Source of the DNA: Saprospiraceae bacterium
GTDB lineage: Bacteria > Bacteroidota > Bacteroidia > Chitinophagales > Saprospiraceae
Assembly (NCBI GenBank): GCA_025056735.1
Contig: JANWVR010000009.1
Span: 1 to 51,041 of the forward strand
Reading direction: 5' to 3'
Length of the DNA: 51,041 nt
In this document: positions 31,175-39,845 of the stretch, piece after piece
Layout of the letters: every line of letters begins with the position of its first letter
Numbering within the stretch: position 1 is the stretch's first letter
Made by a program: the position numbers and the translations under genes
The notes under the pieces: model-generated
Told to the model about the DNA's origin: nothing
Seen by the model: the letters and a program-made list of their open reading frames with translations, nothing else
Databases searched by the model: none

Positions 31175-32593
31175 CTGACTACAGCTACTACCCAGGTACG
31201 CCGCTGGCGGCGCTGGCGTCATCTGCTTCAGCGCGCCCTTCGAAGCGAGGAGCTGGACTACACGCGCGGCAGCATAGACCAGGCCATCGTGTTGCTGGCC
31301 ATTCCTATGATTTTGGAAATGGTCATGGAGTCGCTGTTTGCGGTGGTGGATGCCTATTTTGTGGCGCAGATTGGCAATGCGGCAGTAACGACACTGGGCT
31401 TGACGGAGTCGGTGCTGACATTGGTGTATTCGGTGGCCATTGGGCTGAGCGCGGCAGCCACAGCGATGGTGTCGCGGCGGGTGGGCGAGGGTCGGCGTCG
31501 GGCGGCGGCGGTAGCGGGCGCCCAGGCGTTGCTCATTGCGCTGGGGCTGTCGGCCCTATTGGCCGTTCCGGGCTATTGGTTTTCGGGCGACATTTTGCGC
31601 CTGATGTCGAGCGACCCGGCGGTTGCGGAGACAGGCACGCCGTTTACGCGGCTGTTGCTGACGGCCAACCTGCCCATCTTGTTGCTGTGGATGCTCAACG
31701 GCGTTTTTCGCGGCGCGGGCGATGCGGCCACGGCCATGCGGGCGCTTTGGTTGGCCAATGGCGTCAATCTCGTGCTCGATCCGATACTCATCTTTGGCTG
31801 GGGGCCTTTCCCGGAGATGGGTCTGCTGGGCGCGGGCGTGGCCACCACCATCGGGCGCTCGGTGGGCGTGTTGTACCAGTTGTGGCATTTATTTGCCGTC
31901 GGGCGGGCCGTGCGCCTGCACGTGCGCTTCATGCTCCGGCCCTATTGGGGCATTGTGCGGCGGCTGTTGGTGATTGCCTCTGGCAGCACAGGGCAATATT
32001 TGATTGCTTCGTCGAGCTGGATTTTCCTGATTGGCATTCTGGGCCAGATAGGCACGACGGTTACCGCGGGCTATACCATTGCTATTCGGATCATGATTTT
32101 TACGCTGCTGCCGTCTTGGGGCGTGGCGAATGCAGCTGCCACATTGGTGGGGCAGAATCTGGGCGCGGGCCAGCCCGAGCGAGCTGAGCAGTCGGTGTGG
32201 CGGGCGGGCTTTTTCAATATGATTTTCATGGCTGTCGTGAGCGCGTGTTACCTCTATGCTGCCCCGGCGCTTATCGCGCTGTTTAGCGAGGACCCGCAGA
32301 CGGTGCAGTCGGGGGCGCTAGCGCTGCGGGTCATTTCTGCAGGTTATGTTTTCTACGGCTACGGCATGATTTTATCGCAAGCCATCAATGGCGCGGGCGA
32401 CACGCGGACGCCTACGCTGCTCAATTTCGTCTGTTTCTGGCTATTGGAAGCGCCTTTGGCCTGGTGGCTGGCCACCAAGGTAGGCTGGCAGGAAGAGGGC
32501 GTCTATTACAGCATTGTTATTGCCGAGTCTGTGTTGGCGCTGGCATTGGCCGCCGTTTTTCGATGGGGACGGTGGAAAAAGGCTGTGGTTTGA
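31175..32593 (+). CDS. MATE-family multidrug efflux protein (CTG start proposed)
   Basis: The first standard start in this frame is GTG 31289, inside the first membrane helix (AIVLLAIPMILEMV). The frame stays open for 38 more codons back to a CTG at 31175, giving (M)TTATTQVRRWRRWRHLLQRA then LRSEELDYTRGSIDQAI. The DYTxGSI...A block immediately before helix 1 is characteristic of Bacteroidota MATE proteins, so the real N-terminus lies upstream of 31289; no ATG, GTG or TTG exists there. Otherwise normal: twelve membrane helices, MESLFAVVDAYFV, AINGAGDTRTPTLLN. It exports drugs or metabolites in exchange for protons or sodium. Family sure; start codon inferred. Confidence 0.85.
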   Translation: MTTATTQVRRWRRWRHLLQRALRSEELDYTRGSIDQAIVLLAIPMILEMVMESLFAVVDAYFVAQIGNAAVTTLGLTESVLTLVYSVAIGLSAAATAMVSRRVGEGRRRAAAVAGAQALLIALGLSALLAVPGYWFSGDILRLMSSDPAVAETGTPFTRLLLTANLPILLLWMLNGVFRGAGDAATAMRALWLANGVNLVLDPILIFGWGPFPEMGLLGAGVATTIGRSVGVLYQLWHLFAVGRAVRLHVRFMLRPYWGIVRRLLVIASGSTGQYLIASSSWIFLIGILGQIGTTVTAGYTIAIRIMIFTLLPSWGVANAAATLVGQNLGAGQPERAEQSVWRAGFFNMIFMAVVSACYLYAAPALIALFSEDPQTVQSGALALRVISAGYVFYGYGMILSQAINGAGDTRTPTLLNFVCFWLLEAPLAWWLATKVGWQEEGVYYSIVIAESVLALALAAVFRWGRWKKAVV

Positions 32594-32720
32594 GAGCGCC
32601 CAAACCCCTGGCTTAGAGAACGGCTGTTGCCCACTGCCAGAAAGCTAATGGCTGCCGTGTTTTCCTATCAAAAATTGAGAGAGCATTTGAAAACCCTTTT
32701 TATACCCCACGCCCTGGCCG

Positions 32721-32728
32721 TACCTTTG
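32721..32728 (+). promoter_or_regulatory. -7 element TACCTTTG for the PTPS/folE operon
   Basis: Perfect TANNTTTG 59 bp upstream of the PTPS ATG. Between them a 12-codon frame (ATG 32738 to TAG 32776, MKTAPFSAFHRK) could be a leader peptide or chance. Confidence 0.6.
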
Positions 32729-32787
32729 CAGCCCTTCATGAAAACTGCGCCTTTCAGCGCATTTCATAGAAAATAGCGCCGCATCCT

Positions 32788-33204
32788 ATGGTTTATATCA
32801 CGCGCATCGAGCGCTTCAACGCTGCCCACAAACTGTGGGTGGATGAGTGGACGGAGGAGCAAAACTTCGCCATGTTTGGCAAATGCTCCAACAAAAACTG
32901 GCATGGCCACAATTACACGCTGCACGTAACCGTCAAAGGCCGCCCCGACCCGGTTACGGGCTTTATCATTGACGTGAAAAAACTCAGCACTATCATTAAG
33001 GAGCAGGTAGTGGATCATTTAGACCACAGCAACCTTAACTTAGACGTGCCCTTCATTCCTAAAGGAATGCAGCCCACCACCGAAAACTTAGTGCTGGTCA
33101 TCTGGGAGCGCCTGACAGAGGCCTTGAGGCCTTACCCGTGCCAGCTACACGCCATCAAGCTGTGGGAAACGGAGACGATTTACGCTGAGTACTACGGTGA
33201 GTGA
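32788..33204 (+). CDS. queD: 6-pyruvoyl-tetrahydropterin synthase / QueD family protein
   Basis: 138 residues. The zinc ligands of the T-fold are present: H14 (FNAAHKL), H39 and H41 (NWHGHNYTL). The catalytic Cys33 lies in FGKCSNKNWHGH. DHLDHSNLN and the late PTTENLVLVIWERL with KLWETETIYAEY supply the remaining active-site His and Glu. It acts on dihydroneopterin triphosphate made by the folE product 123 bp downstream on the same strand. Whether it makes carboxytetrahydropterin for queuosine (QueD) or pyruvoyl-tetrahydropterin is not decidable; no queC/E/F is present here. Confidence 0.9.
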   Translation: MVYITRIERFNAAHKLWVDEWTEEQNFAMFGKCSNKNWHGHNYTLHVTVKGRPDPVTGFIIDVKKLSTIIKEQVVDHLDHSNLNLDVPFIPKGMQPTTENLVLVIWERLTEALRPYPCQLHAIKLWETETIYAEYYGE

Positions 33205-33327
33205 ACTCAACACAACCTGAGGCTGTTTCACGGTTTAATGCGCGCCCAAGCGTTAACGCAGACGGCCCTGTCTGTGAGAAAAGACATGACCTGTGGGCTT
33301 TTTGAGCACGGCATTTCAACTTATCCC

Positions 33328-33897
33328 ATGAGCGATACTACGGACGTTATTCGCCGACAGTTCGAGAGCATTCTCGAGGCCATTGGCCAGAACCCTCACC
33401 GAGAGGGCCTGCTCAAAACCCCAGAGCGCGCCGCCAAAGCCATGCAGTTCCTGACCCAGGGCTATCATCAAGACCCGGTGGCCATCTTGCGCTCGGCTAT
33501 GTTTCAGGAGGATTACAGCGAGATGGTTATCGTCAAAGACATTGAGTTGTACTCCCTGTGCGAACACCACCTTCTGCCTTTTTTTGGCAAGGCGCATGTG
33601 GCTTACATCCCGAACGGCTACATCGTAGGGCTGAGTAAAATCCCGCGCGTGGTGGACGTCTTTGCCCGCCGCTTACAGGTGCAGGAGCGGCTGACCATCG
33701 AAATTCGCGACGTCATTCAGGAGACCCTGCGCCCTTGGGGCGTGGCCGTTGTCATTGAGGCGCAGCACATGTGCATGATGATGCGCGGCGTGCAAAAGCA
33801 GAACAGCGTAACCACCACTTCGGCCTTCACGGGCGAATTTCAGAAGGCCGAAACGCGCGGCGAGTTTCTCCGCCTCATCGGGACGCAGCTGCGTTGA
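33328..33897 (+). CDS. folE: GTP cyclohydrolase I
   Basis: 189 residues from the ATG at 33328 ([16 protein letters not shown]). Zinc ligands C78 and H81 ([20 protein letters not shown]) and C149 ([21 protein letters not shown]) are intact. [13 protein letters not shown] and [23 protein letters not shown] are standard. It converts GTP to dihydroneopterin triphosphate, the first step for folate, biopterin and queuosine. It is codirectional with the PTPS gene and probably in one transcript. Confidence 0.96.
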   Translation: MSDTTDVIRRQFESILEAIGQNPHREGLLKTPERAAKAMQFLTQGYHQDPVAILRSAMFQEDYSEMVIVKDIELYSLCEHHLLPFFGKAHVAYIPNGYIVGLSKIPRVVDVFARRLQVQERLTIEIRDVIQETLRPWGVAVVIEAQHMCMMMRGVQKQNSVTTTSAFTGEFQKAETRGEFLRLIGTQLR

Positions 33898-33912
33898 GCA
33901 CCGGGCGCGCGC

Positions 33913-34482
33913 TCAATCTTCGGCATCTTCGCTCCAGCGGTAGGTTTTCAATTGAAAACCGGCGAGGTCCAGCACGCGGTCAACGACCGTGGCGGCTATG
34001 TCTTCCAGCGTCTGCGGGCGCGAATAGAACGACGGGCAGGCCGGGCAAATGATGGCGCCTGCCTCGGTGAGCAGTTTCATGTTGTTCAGGTGAATAAGGC
34101 TCAGCGGCGTGTCGCGCGGCACCAGGATGAGCCTCCGGCGCTCCTTCAGAATGACATCCGCCGCACGGGTGATGAGGTCGTTGCTGATGCCTGCGGCAAT
34201 GCGGCCCAACATGCCCATGGAGCAAGGGCACACGAGCATCGTTTCGTAGCGCGCCGAACCCGAAGCAAACGGCGCGTAGAAGTCGTTTTTTTGATAAAAA
34301 TCAAACGGATAGGCCTCCAGCGCCGGCGGGCCGATCTCCAGTTCCCAGTTGACCAGCGCGTTGTCGGACAGCACTACGCCTACCGCAGTCCATTGTTCGC
34401 GCAGGGCAACCAACCTGTCCAGCAGCACTTTGGCGTAAATGGCGCCCGAAGAGCCGGTGATGGCGACGACGACTTTTTTCAT
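33913..34482 (-). CDS. ubiX: UbiX-family flavin prenyltransferase
   Basis: 189 residues. VVVAITGSSGAIYAKVLLDRL is the flavin-binding N-terminus; the block LVCPCSMGMLGRIAAGISNDLITRAADVILKERRRLILVPRDTPLSLIHL is almost diagnostic. It attaches a dimethylallyl group to FMN, producing the prenyl-FMN cofactor of UbiD-type decarboxylases, in the cytosol. Its UbiD partner is not in the window. It is convergent with folE and a single gene. Confidence 0.95.
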   Translation of the reverse strand: MKKVVVAITGSSGAIYAKVLLDRLVALREQWTAVGVVLSDNALVNWELEIGPPALEAYPFDFYQKNDFYAPFASGSARYETMLVCPCSMGMLGRIAAGISNDLITRAADVILKERRRLILVPRDTPLSLIHLNNMKLLTEAGAIICPACPSFYSRPQTLEDIAATVVDRVLDLAGFQLKTYRWSEDAED

Positions 34483-34726
34483 GCTGGTTTAGACAGGCGA
34501 GGGAGGAGAAATGTTTTCGTGAAGAAGTCGCTTACAATCGTTGCGCAAGATGGCAGCACGTTGCCTTCGTTGCGTACTATGACTCTTTTTCTTGCAGAAT
34601 ATGCTTGCAATTCGTTAGCTAGAGCATTTGCGTAAAAGTGGGTCTAGAGGCAAATTGGCGTCGTGGCATGGAGTTTTGTCTGTAAGAGGGCGGATGTACT
34701 GGCGCGACAAGCGCTCCAGCATCTGG

Positions 34727-35533
34727 CTATGGTTTTGAGTGGAGTGGTCGTAGCGCACTATTATTCAGATAGTCTGAACCCGATGTGGTCTCGCTGTTGT
34801 CTAAGGATAACTTTTTCGGGAAAGTCTTTGGCATTTCATCCCAGGTTTTTCCGTTGAGTAGCCGACCGTTTTTCTTTTTGTTTGTCCCGCCCCATTGTTT
34901 GAAAAAAAAGGGAACGCCGGCGGTTTGGCACCGTTGCTGGATGTCCAGCACCCATTCTGGGCGCATGGGTCTGGGACGGCGTCCGCTTTCGCCGCCGACG
35001 ATGACCCAGTCTATGCCGCTCAAGTTTATATCGGGTAAAGGCCCTATCAGCGGCTCGCAGGAGAGGAATTTAATCCAGGCGCCCGTTTTTCTCAGAGCGT
35101 CAATTCGGTACATTGCCTTTTGATTTTCCACCGAAATTCCCATCCAGATATTGCGTTGCCAATCGAGCCAGCCTTTGCTATCGTAATCGAGTAGCGTGTC
35201 TGCCCGCTTGGTAAGAATTTGAAAGATGTGCTGCGGATTTTCCTTCATCACGCGAAAAACTTCCTGGATGAAGCCAACGGGCACCTTTTCATGAAAAAGG
35301 TCGCTCATAGAATTGACGAACACCATTTTGGGCTTCTTCCACTGATAGGGTATCTCCAATTCGCCAGGGTGAATTTTGATGGAGAAGCCGTCCCGGTATT
35401 TTTCCAACCCCATCGCCTGCAGGCGGCGCGCCATTACTTCGGCATAGCAAAATTTGCAGCCGGCAGAGACCTTATCGCAACCCGTAGTAGGATTCCAGGT
35501 CATCTCAGTCCATTCTATACTGGATTGCGCCAT
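34727..35533 (-). CDS. Three-Cys-motif protein (phage Gp37/Gp68 family, DUF5131)
   Basis: 268 residues. The N-terminal cysteine motif C19-x6-C26-x2-C29 (GCDKVSAGCKFCYAE) resembles a radical-SAM cluster site. Further family blocks: PKMVFVNSMSDLFHEKVP, QILTKRADTLL, IWMGISVENQ, FLSCEPLIGPLP and WVIVGGESGRRPRPM, ending FFKQWGG. It starts 4 bp after the stop of tcmP, the gene partner that defines this two-gene module. The family is found in phages and mobile islands; substrate and reaction are unknown. Base composition looks AT-richer than neighbouring housekeeping genes, consistent with transfer. Confidence 0.9.
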   Translation of the reverse strand: MAQSSIEWTEMTWNPTTGCDKVSAGCKFCYAEVMARRLQAMGLEKYRDGFSIKIHPGELEIPYQWKKPKMVFVNSMSDLFHEKVPVGFIQEVFRVMKENPQHIFQILTKRADTLLDYDSKGWLDWQRNIWMGISVENQKAMYRIDALRKTGAWIKFLSCEPLIGPLPDINLSGIDWVIVGGESGRRPRPMRPEWVLDIQQRCQTAGVPFFFKQWGGTNKKKNGRLLNGKTWDEMPKTFPKKLSLDNSETTSGSDYLNNSALRPLHSKP

Positions 35534-35537
35534 AAGC

Positions 35538-36461
35538 TCATGTTTTATCTAAGATTTGAGCAGCGATCTTTTTAGCCGTCGGATTTCCGGAAGCAAAGAC
35601 GAAGTGAAAAATGGGAACACCCCTGCTGTTCCTTAAACAAAGCGGCTTTTCGGTTACATGAGTCCAGACCGTTTTCAGCCGCTCGACGTATATTTCCGCT
35701 ATCCGTTCAATAGGCCTGGTGATTTTAGAAATCTGTTCCTCTTGTCCGAAAAGCGTTGGAGAAACTTCGGTTTTGTAGAACCTTTCTCGGATTTCCTGTT
35801 CCGATAGCCCGAAGAAGGTCTCTAGCTTTTGGACATTCTGTAATTCTCCCTTCTTGTCCAACAGCCTGTTTACGATGACGCCGCTGGGTATCAAAATCCA
35901 GACATCCGAGCGCGTCCCCCTCAGCGCTTCGATAGACTCCCACTTCACCTGCATACCGAAAGGATCCAGAAAGACTAATGCGGCATATGTCTGGTTTTGT
36001 TTGAGGGCATTCGCCAAATCCAAAAGATGGGAGTTGCAATCCCCCGGCCTAAATATCAACTTTTTGCCTGCGCTTTGGGGGAGACCTTCTAAACGTTCTC
36101 GAAGCTGCGTCAACGCGCCCTCATCGTGGTCAATGAAGTAGTAGAAATCGAAAGCAAACCCGTCAATGGCCAGCACGCGCTCTGCGGAACCCTTGTACAG
36201 GGCCTCCTCTTCCGGAAGTATGGAGAGTTGTTGCTTCAGTTTGCTGTTTTCAACATCTCGCGTTCCACTGCCTGCAAAGCCATCGAAGTAGATCTTTTTC
36301 CAGTGTGGCTGGTTCTTCATGATTGTCAAATACGCGCGGACGTATTTGGCGAAAGCTTCTAATTTCCTTTCCGTCCAGGGGCCGCCCCAGCCGTGCTCTG
36401 GTTCGCTTACTCCTGCCCTTTCAGTGTCGCTTGCGGAGAAGTGCGGATATCGTTGTCTCAT
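35538..36461 (-). CDS. tcmP: Three-Cys-motif partner protein TcmP
   Basis: 307 residues. EHGWGGPWTERKLEAFAKYVRAYLTIM is the typical opening. IYFDGFAGSGTRD resembles a SAM-methyltransferase motif I, and AALVFLDPFGMQVKWESIEAL the catalytic DPF-type motif, so a Rossmann methyltransferase-like fold is inferred. The C-terminal part includes FHFVFASGNPTAKKIA. TcmP is defined by its adjacency to a three-Cys-motif radical-SAM-like protein, here directly downstream. No biochemical role is established. The operon has its own promoter (36540-36547) and a perfect palindrome (36499-36515) in the leader, suggesting repressor control. Confidence 0.9.
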   Translation of the reverse strand: MRQRYPHFSASDTERAGVSEPEHGWGGPWTERKLEAFAKYVRAYLTIMKNQPHWKKIYFDGFAGSGTRDVENSKLKQQLSILPEEEALYKGSAERVLAIDGFAFDFYYFIDHDEGALTQLRERLEGLPQSAGKKLIFRPGDCNSHLLDLANALKQNQTYAALVFLDPFGMQVKWESIEALRGTRSDVWILIPSGVIVNRLLDKKGELQNVQKLETFFGLSEQEIRERFYKTEVSPTLFGQEEQISKITRPIERIAEIYVERLKTVWTHVTEKPLCLRNSRGVPIFHFVFASGNPTAKKIAAQILDKT

Positions 36462-36498
36462 CCCGCCAGATATTTTTTGGTGAGCATATAGGGCTGAG

Positions 36499-36515
36499 GG
36501 AGCATGGCATGCTCC
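36499..36515 (-). promoter_or_regulatory. Perfect palindrome (candidate operator) upstream of tcmP
   Basis: GGAGCATG-G-CATGCTCC is an 8+1+8 inverted repeat between the -7 element and the start codon, 37 bp from the ATG. A dimeric repressor site or leader hairpin are the two readings. Confidence 0.5.
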
Positions 36516-36539
36516 TTCTTTTAATGTTTGATCACCTCA

Positions 36540-36547
36540 CAAAGGTA
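36540..36547 (-). promoter_or_regulatory. -7 element TACCTTTG for the tcm operon
   Basis: Perfect TANNTTTG 78 bp upstream of the tcmP ATG. Confidence 0.6.
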
Positions 36548-36600
36548 CGATATCCGCGTCGCCTATTTCCAAAAATAAGGCAGCCGCTACCATCCAAACT

Positions 36601-36822
36601 TCACTCCCACAACACACTATGCCCCCGCCGGATATACCGCCGGATATTCACCCAAAAGGCGATAATCAGATACACAATCAACGGCGAGCCCATGGCGATG
36701 AAGGAAGTGTAAATGAAATACTTGCGCACTTCGGCAGGTGCAATGCGCATCTTTTCGCCGACGTATTGGCAGGCGCCAAATGCGCGTCGTTCCGCTAAAT
36801 CCTTGAGCCAGTGGTGTAGCAT
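36601..36822 (-). CDS. PspC-like small membrane protein
   Basis: 73 residues from the ATG at 36822, picked because the promoter at 36851-36858 excludes the longer frame. GACQYVGEKMRIAPAEVRKYFIYTSFIAMGSPLIVYLIIAFWVNI matches the PspC domain: a short amphipathic helix, then one strong membrane helix, with a basic C-terminus (RRYIRRG). PspC proteins sense envelope stress in proteobacteria; stand-alone short versions in Bacteroidota are uncharacterised. Single gene, divergent from the ATP-grasp gene. Confidence 0.82.
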   Translation of the reverse strand: MLHHWLKDLAERRAFGACQYVGEKMRIAPAEVRKYFIYTSFIAMGSPLIVYLIIAFWVNIRRYIRRGHSVLWE

Positions 36823-36850
36823 AGAACCATAGATTGCGTGTTGGTAACGG

Positions 36851-36858
36851 CAAATATA
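36851..36858 (-). promoter_or_regulatory. -7 element TATATTTG for the PspC-like gene
   Basis: Perfect TANNTTTG about 28 bp before the ATG at 36822. Confidence 0.65.
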
Positions 36859-37021
36859 ACAGCGTGCGTACTTTTGGGTTCGCGCAAGACTCCAAACCAT
36901 TCGCCGACGCCGGCGTTTGCAGGGCCGCTCGAAATCATCGGCGGCAGCGACGCAGCTCAATGCTCGGGCGTCGAAGCGCCTGTAACATTGCCCATCTTTT
37001 AAAAGAGATGCCGTTGCTACC

Positions 37022-38521
37022 ATGCCAGCTAACTGGGAGTTCGATAGGGCCGCTTTTGAGGCGCTGCAAGCAGGGTTGGTTTGTCAATTTGAAAGCCATT
37101 TCCCAGATCCGTTGGCGCCCAAAACGGTCGTTGTCGTGCCCAGCCAGACGCTCGACCAGGAGATATTGGCTAAAGTGTCGGGCATCAGCCACTACGAAGA
37201 GCGGCTGCTGTGTTTGCTGATGCTGTTGCGCATGCCGCGCACGCGCATGATTTACGTTACCAGCTTGCCTATTGACGAGGCCGTCGTGGACTACTACCTG
37301 CACCTGTTGCCCGGCGTGCCGCCGCGACACGCGCGCCAGCGCCTGACCCTGCTCAGCTGCCACGACGGCTCGCCCCGCTCGCTGACGGAAAAAATTCTGG
37401 AGCGTCCTCGCCTGATTGAGAAAATCCGACAGCACATCCCCGAAGATCACGTCGCTCACATGGTGGGCTTTAACATCACGCCCTACGAACATCGTTTAGC
37501 CCTAAAACTGGGTATCCCCATCTATGGAACGCCGCACTGGTTTAGCCATTTCGGTACCAAAACCGGCAGCCGAGAGCTCTTCCGTCAGGCTGGTCTCCTC
37601 TTACCGCCCGGCTATGAGGGTCTGCGCGATATGACCGACGCCCTCCAGGCGCTTCGGATGCTCAAGTACGAACACCCGCACCTGCGCAAGGCCGTAGTCA
37701 AACTCAACGACGGTTTTTCGGGCGACGGCAATGCCACTTATTCCTATGAAAAACACGGCATGCCACACAGCGATGACGACTTGCGCGCCCATTTAAAATT
37801 GGTAGCGAAAGACATGGAATACGACACCTTCTCCCAAAAAATGGCACAAATGGGCGGCATTGTCGAGGCCTTCATTGACGGCGAGGAGAAAACTTCGCCT
37901 TCGGTGCAGTGCCGCATTACGCCGTTGCGGCAAATAGAGGTGGTCTCCACGCATGACCAGCTGCTGGGTGGCCACGACGGGCAGGTCTATCTGGGCGCCA
38001 CCTTTCCAGCGAACTCCGCTTACGCTAACGAAATCGGCCAGTTGGGCCACCGCGTTGCCCAGCGCCTGGCCGCCGAAGGCGTCATCGGCCGCTTCGGCAT
38101 TGACTTTGTCTCCGTCAAAGAGCCCGGCCACTGGTGGCAGCACTACGCCATCGAAATTAACCTGCGCAAAGGCGGCACCACACACCCCTACCTGATGCTC
38201 CAGTTCCTCACTGACGGCTACTACGACCACCACACGGGCGAATACCAGACCCCCCACGGGCAGGCGCGCTATTACTTTGCCACCGACAACATGCAATCAG
38301 ACGCCTATCGGGGCCTCACCCCCGACGACCTGCTCGACATTGCCGTATGCCACGACATCCACTACGACGCTGCGGTGCAAGAGGGTGTCGTTTTCCACCT
38401 GCTGGGCGCCCTGTCGCAATACGGCAAACTCGGCTCTGTGTGCATCGGCGCTACCCCAGAGCGAGCCAAAGGTTTTTATGAAAAAACAAAGGCTGTGCTC
38501 GACGAGGTAACCTCACTCTAA
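37022..38521 (+). CDS. ATP-grasp ligase of the PGM1-related peptide ligase type
   Basis: 499 residues. The first about 180 form a pre-ATP-grasp domain (VVVVPSQTLDQEIL, YEERLLCLLMLLRMPRTRMIYVTS, HMVGFNITPYEHRLALKLGIPIYG). The ATP-grasp core follows: KAVVKLNDGFSGDGNATY (ATP lysine and glycine loop), GGIVEAFIDGEEKTSPSVQ, and the metal-binding stretch GRFGIDFVSV...YAIEINLRKGGTTHPYL. The order matches proteins related to PGM1, which joins an N-terminal-capped peptide to an acceptor in pheganomycin synthesis. In Bacteroidota these are often stand-alone and their substrates are unknown. It overlaps the convergent downstream gene by 9 bp. Confidence 0.85.
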   Translation: MPANWEFDRAAFEALQAGLVCQFESHFPDPLAPKTVVVVPSQTLDQEILAKVSGISHYEERLLCLLMLLRMPRTRMIYVTSLPIDEAVVDYYLHLLPGVPPRHARQRLTLLSCHDGSPRSLTEKILERPRLIEKIRQHIPEDHVAHMVGFNITPYEHRLALKLGIPIYGTPHWFSHFGTKTGSRELFRQAGLLLPPGYEGLRDMTDALQALRMLKYEHPHLRKAVVKLNDGFSGDGNATYSYEKHGMPHSDDDLRAHLKLVAKDMEYDTFSQKMAQMGGIVEAFIDGEEKTSPSVQCRITPLRQIEVVSTHDQLLGGHDGQVYLGATFPANSAYANEIGQLGHRVAQRLAAEGVIGRFGIDFVSVKEPGHWWQHYAIEINLRKGGTTHPYLMLQFLTDGYYDHHTGEYQTPHGQARYYFATDNMQSDAYRGLTPDDLLDIAVCHDIHYDAAVQEGVVFHLLGALSQYGKLGSVCIGATPERAKGFYEKTKAVLDEVTSL

Positions 38522-39718
38522 AAAGTACGCTCCCAGAAAAGCGCCCACGGTAGCCACAAAGCCCATAAGGAATACGGTGTACGAGTAGGTGAGGAGGCGG
38601 TACTTTTTGTCCAGCACCTGGCCGAGGTAGTACAGGTCGCGCGTCATGTTGCCGAACAGGAGCCGTCCATCGCGCAGCATGGCGTCGGTGGCTTCTTCGT
38701 ACTGGTCTAAGGTGAGGTGCACAAAACTGCCGAAAAACACAGGGCTGGGCGTCTGGCCTGGGGTAGGTGGCAGGCTCGTTACGCGCGGGCGCGAGGAGAG
38801 CACGGCGAAGGTGAGCGAGGTGAGGCTGGTTACCAGGAACAAGATGATGGGCAACACATACAGCGGGTTTCGATTGGTCAGCGTCTGGTAGGTCAGCAGC
38901 GAAATGGCCACCGACAGCAGGATGGAGTTAACGCTGATCATGATGTGCGCTTTGTTGTCGGCGATGGCGCTCAGTCGGATGTGGTTGGCATAGTTTGCGC
39001 GGAAATAGGTCTGGATGCTCGAGCGCAGTGGGCGGCGGGCTAAGCGCTCAAAGCGTTCCGTCTTGCGTTCGCGTTTGCGCGGGCGTTCGGTCTCCTCTGC
39101 CTGTCCGTTGCGCGCCTGCAGCAAGGCTAAGGCGGGTTCGAAGTGCCGTTTAGCGTAAGATGTGTAAAAGCGCACGCGCTGGCGTTCGGCGTCCGTCCAG
39201 AGGCGCCATTCGGCGTCGGAGAAGGTTTTTTGCTCCAACCATTCCAGCTCTAAGCGCAGCAGGGCCAATCGTTCAGCGCTGTTGGGCCCCCAGTCCGTCA
39301 GGGCGATGGCATCGCGCAGCAGCATGGCCTCGGGCGTTCCGGGTGGCTTAGCGTCGTAAGCGGCGGCGATGCACCCACGTACGCGGCGAATGAGTTCGGG
39401 CGCGCAACGCTGGCTGACTAAGAAGAATTCCGCCCGAATAGCGCTGGCATCAGCCGGGGCTGCCGGGTTTTCTAAATAGCCGATGTTGAAAAACCACGCC
39501 GCCAGCAGCGCCACCTCAGCCGCATCGTCGGGCGCGCGTTCCTCGCGGGCCAAAAAGGCCACGCGCTCGGCCACCTCGGCCGCCTGCGCGTAGTTGTGAA
39601 AGGCTAAACGCGCATCATGCCGCTCATTCCACAAGCGCAGCACATGTGCTTGAGCCGCCGACGCTAACGCCTCTATGCGTTCGCCGCCCACAGGAAATGC
39701 TATCGTTTTTGTCTCCAT
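38513..39718 (-). CDS. Pycsar-effector-like membrane protein with degenerate HD domain
   Basis: 401 residues from the ATG at 39718. The N-terminal half is an HD-fold: H41 of FHNYAQAAEVAERVAFLA is kept, but the HD dyad, expected in AAWFHDIGY, reads AAWFFNIGY (F77-N78), so metal-dependent hydrolysis should be lost. The C-terminal half is a DUF5706/PycTM domain: IADNKAHIMISVNSILLSV, three membrane helices in total, and DLYYLGQVLDKKYRLLTYSY. In Pycsar defence such proteins respond to cyclic pyrimidine nucleotides and disrupt the membrane. No cyclase is adjacent; HD-PycTM fusions also occur outside defence loci in Bacteroidota. Promoter at 39740-39747. Confidence 0.85.
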   Translation of the reverse strand: METKTIAFPVGGERIEALASAAQAHVLRLWNERHDARLAFHNYAQAAEVAERVAFLAREERAPDDAAEVALLAAWFFNIGYLENPAAPADASAIRAEFFLVSQRCAPELIRRVRGCIAAAYDAKPPGTPEAMLLRDAIALTDWGPNSAERLALLRLELEWLEQKTFSDAEWRLWTDAERQRVRFYTSYAKRHFEPALALLQARNGQAEETERPRKRERKTERFERLARRPLRSSIQTYFRANYANHIRLSAIADNKAHIMISVNSILLSVAISLLTYQTLTNRNPLYVLPIILFLVTSLTSLTFAVLSSRPRVTSLPPTPGQTPSPVFFGSFVHLTLDQYEEATDAMLRDGRLLFGNMTRDLYYLGQVLDKKYRLLTYSYTVFLMGFVATVGAFLGAYFLE

Positions 39719-39739
39719 GCGCTTACTCGTGAATTGCTG

Positions 39740-39747
39740 CAAAAGTA
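39740..39747 (-). promoter_or_regulatory. -7 element TACTTTTG for the Pycsar-effector-like gene
   Basis: Perfect TANNTTTG 21 bp before the ATG at 39718. Confidence 0.65.
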
Positions 39748-39845
39748 GCCCTCATCCCTATCACAAGCGTCAGGCCAGATTTTCAGACACAAAAAAGCCC
39801 TGCCAACATTGCATCGGCAGGACTATCCCGTTTGACATATTTTCG

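Noticed and set aside
32738-32776. 12-codon frame upstream of the PTPS gene as a regulatory leader peptide
   Set aside because: No attenuator structure or codon run that would sense a metabolite; mentioned only in the promoter entry.
34483-34726. Gap before the tcm cassette as an attachment site or element end
   Set aside because: No direct repeat, tRNA end or inverted repeat found that would mark an insertion boundary.
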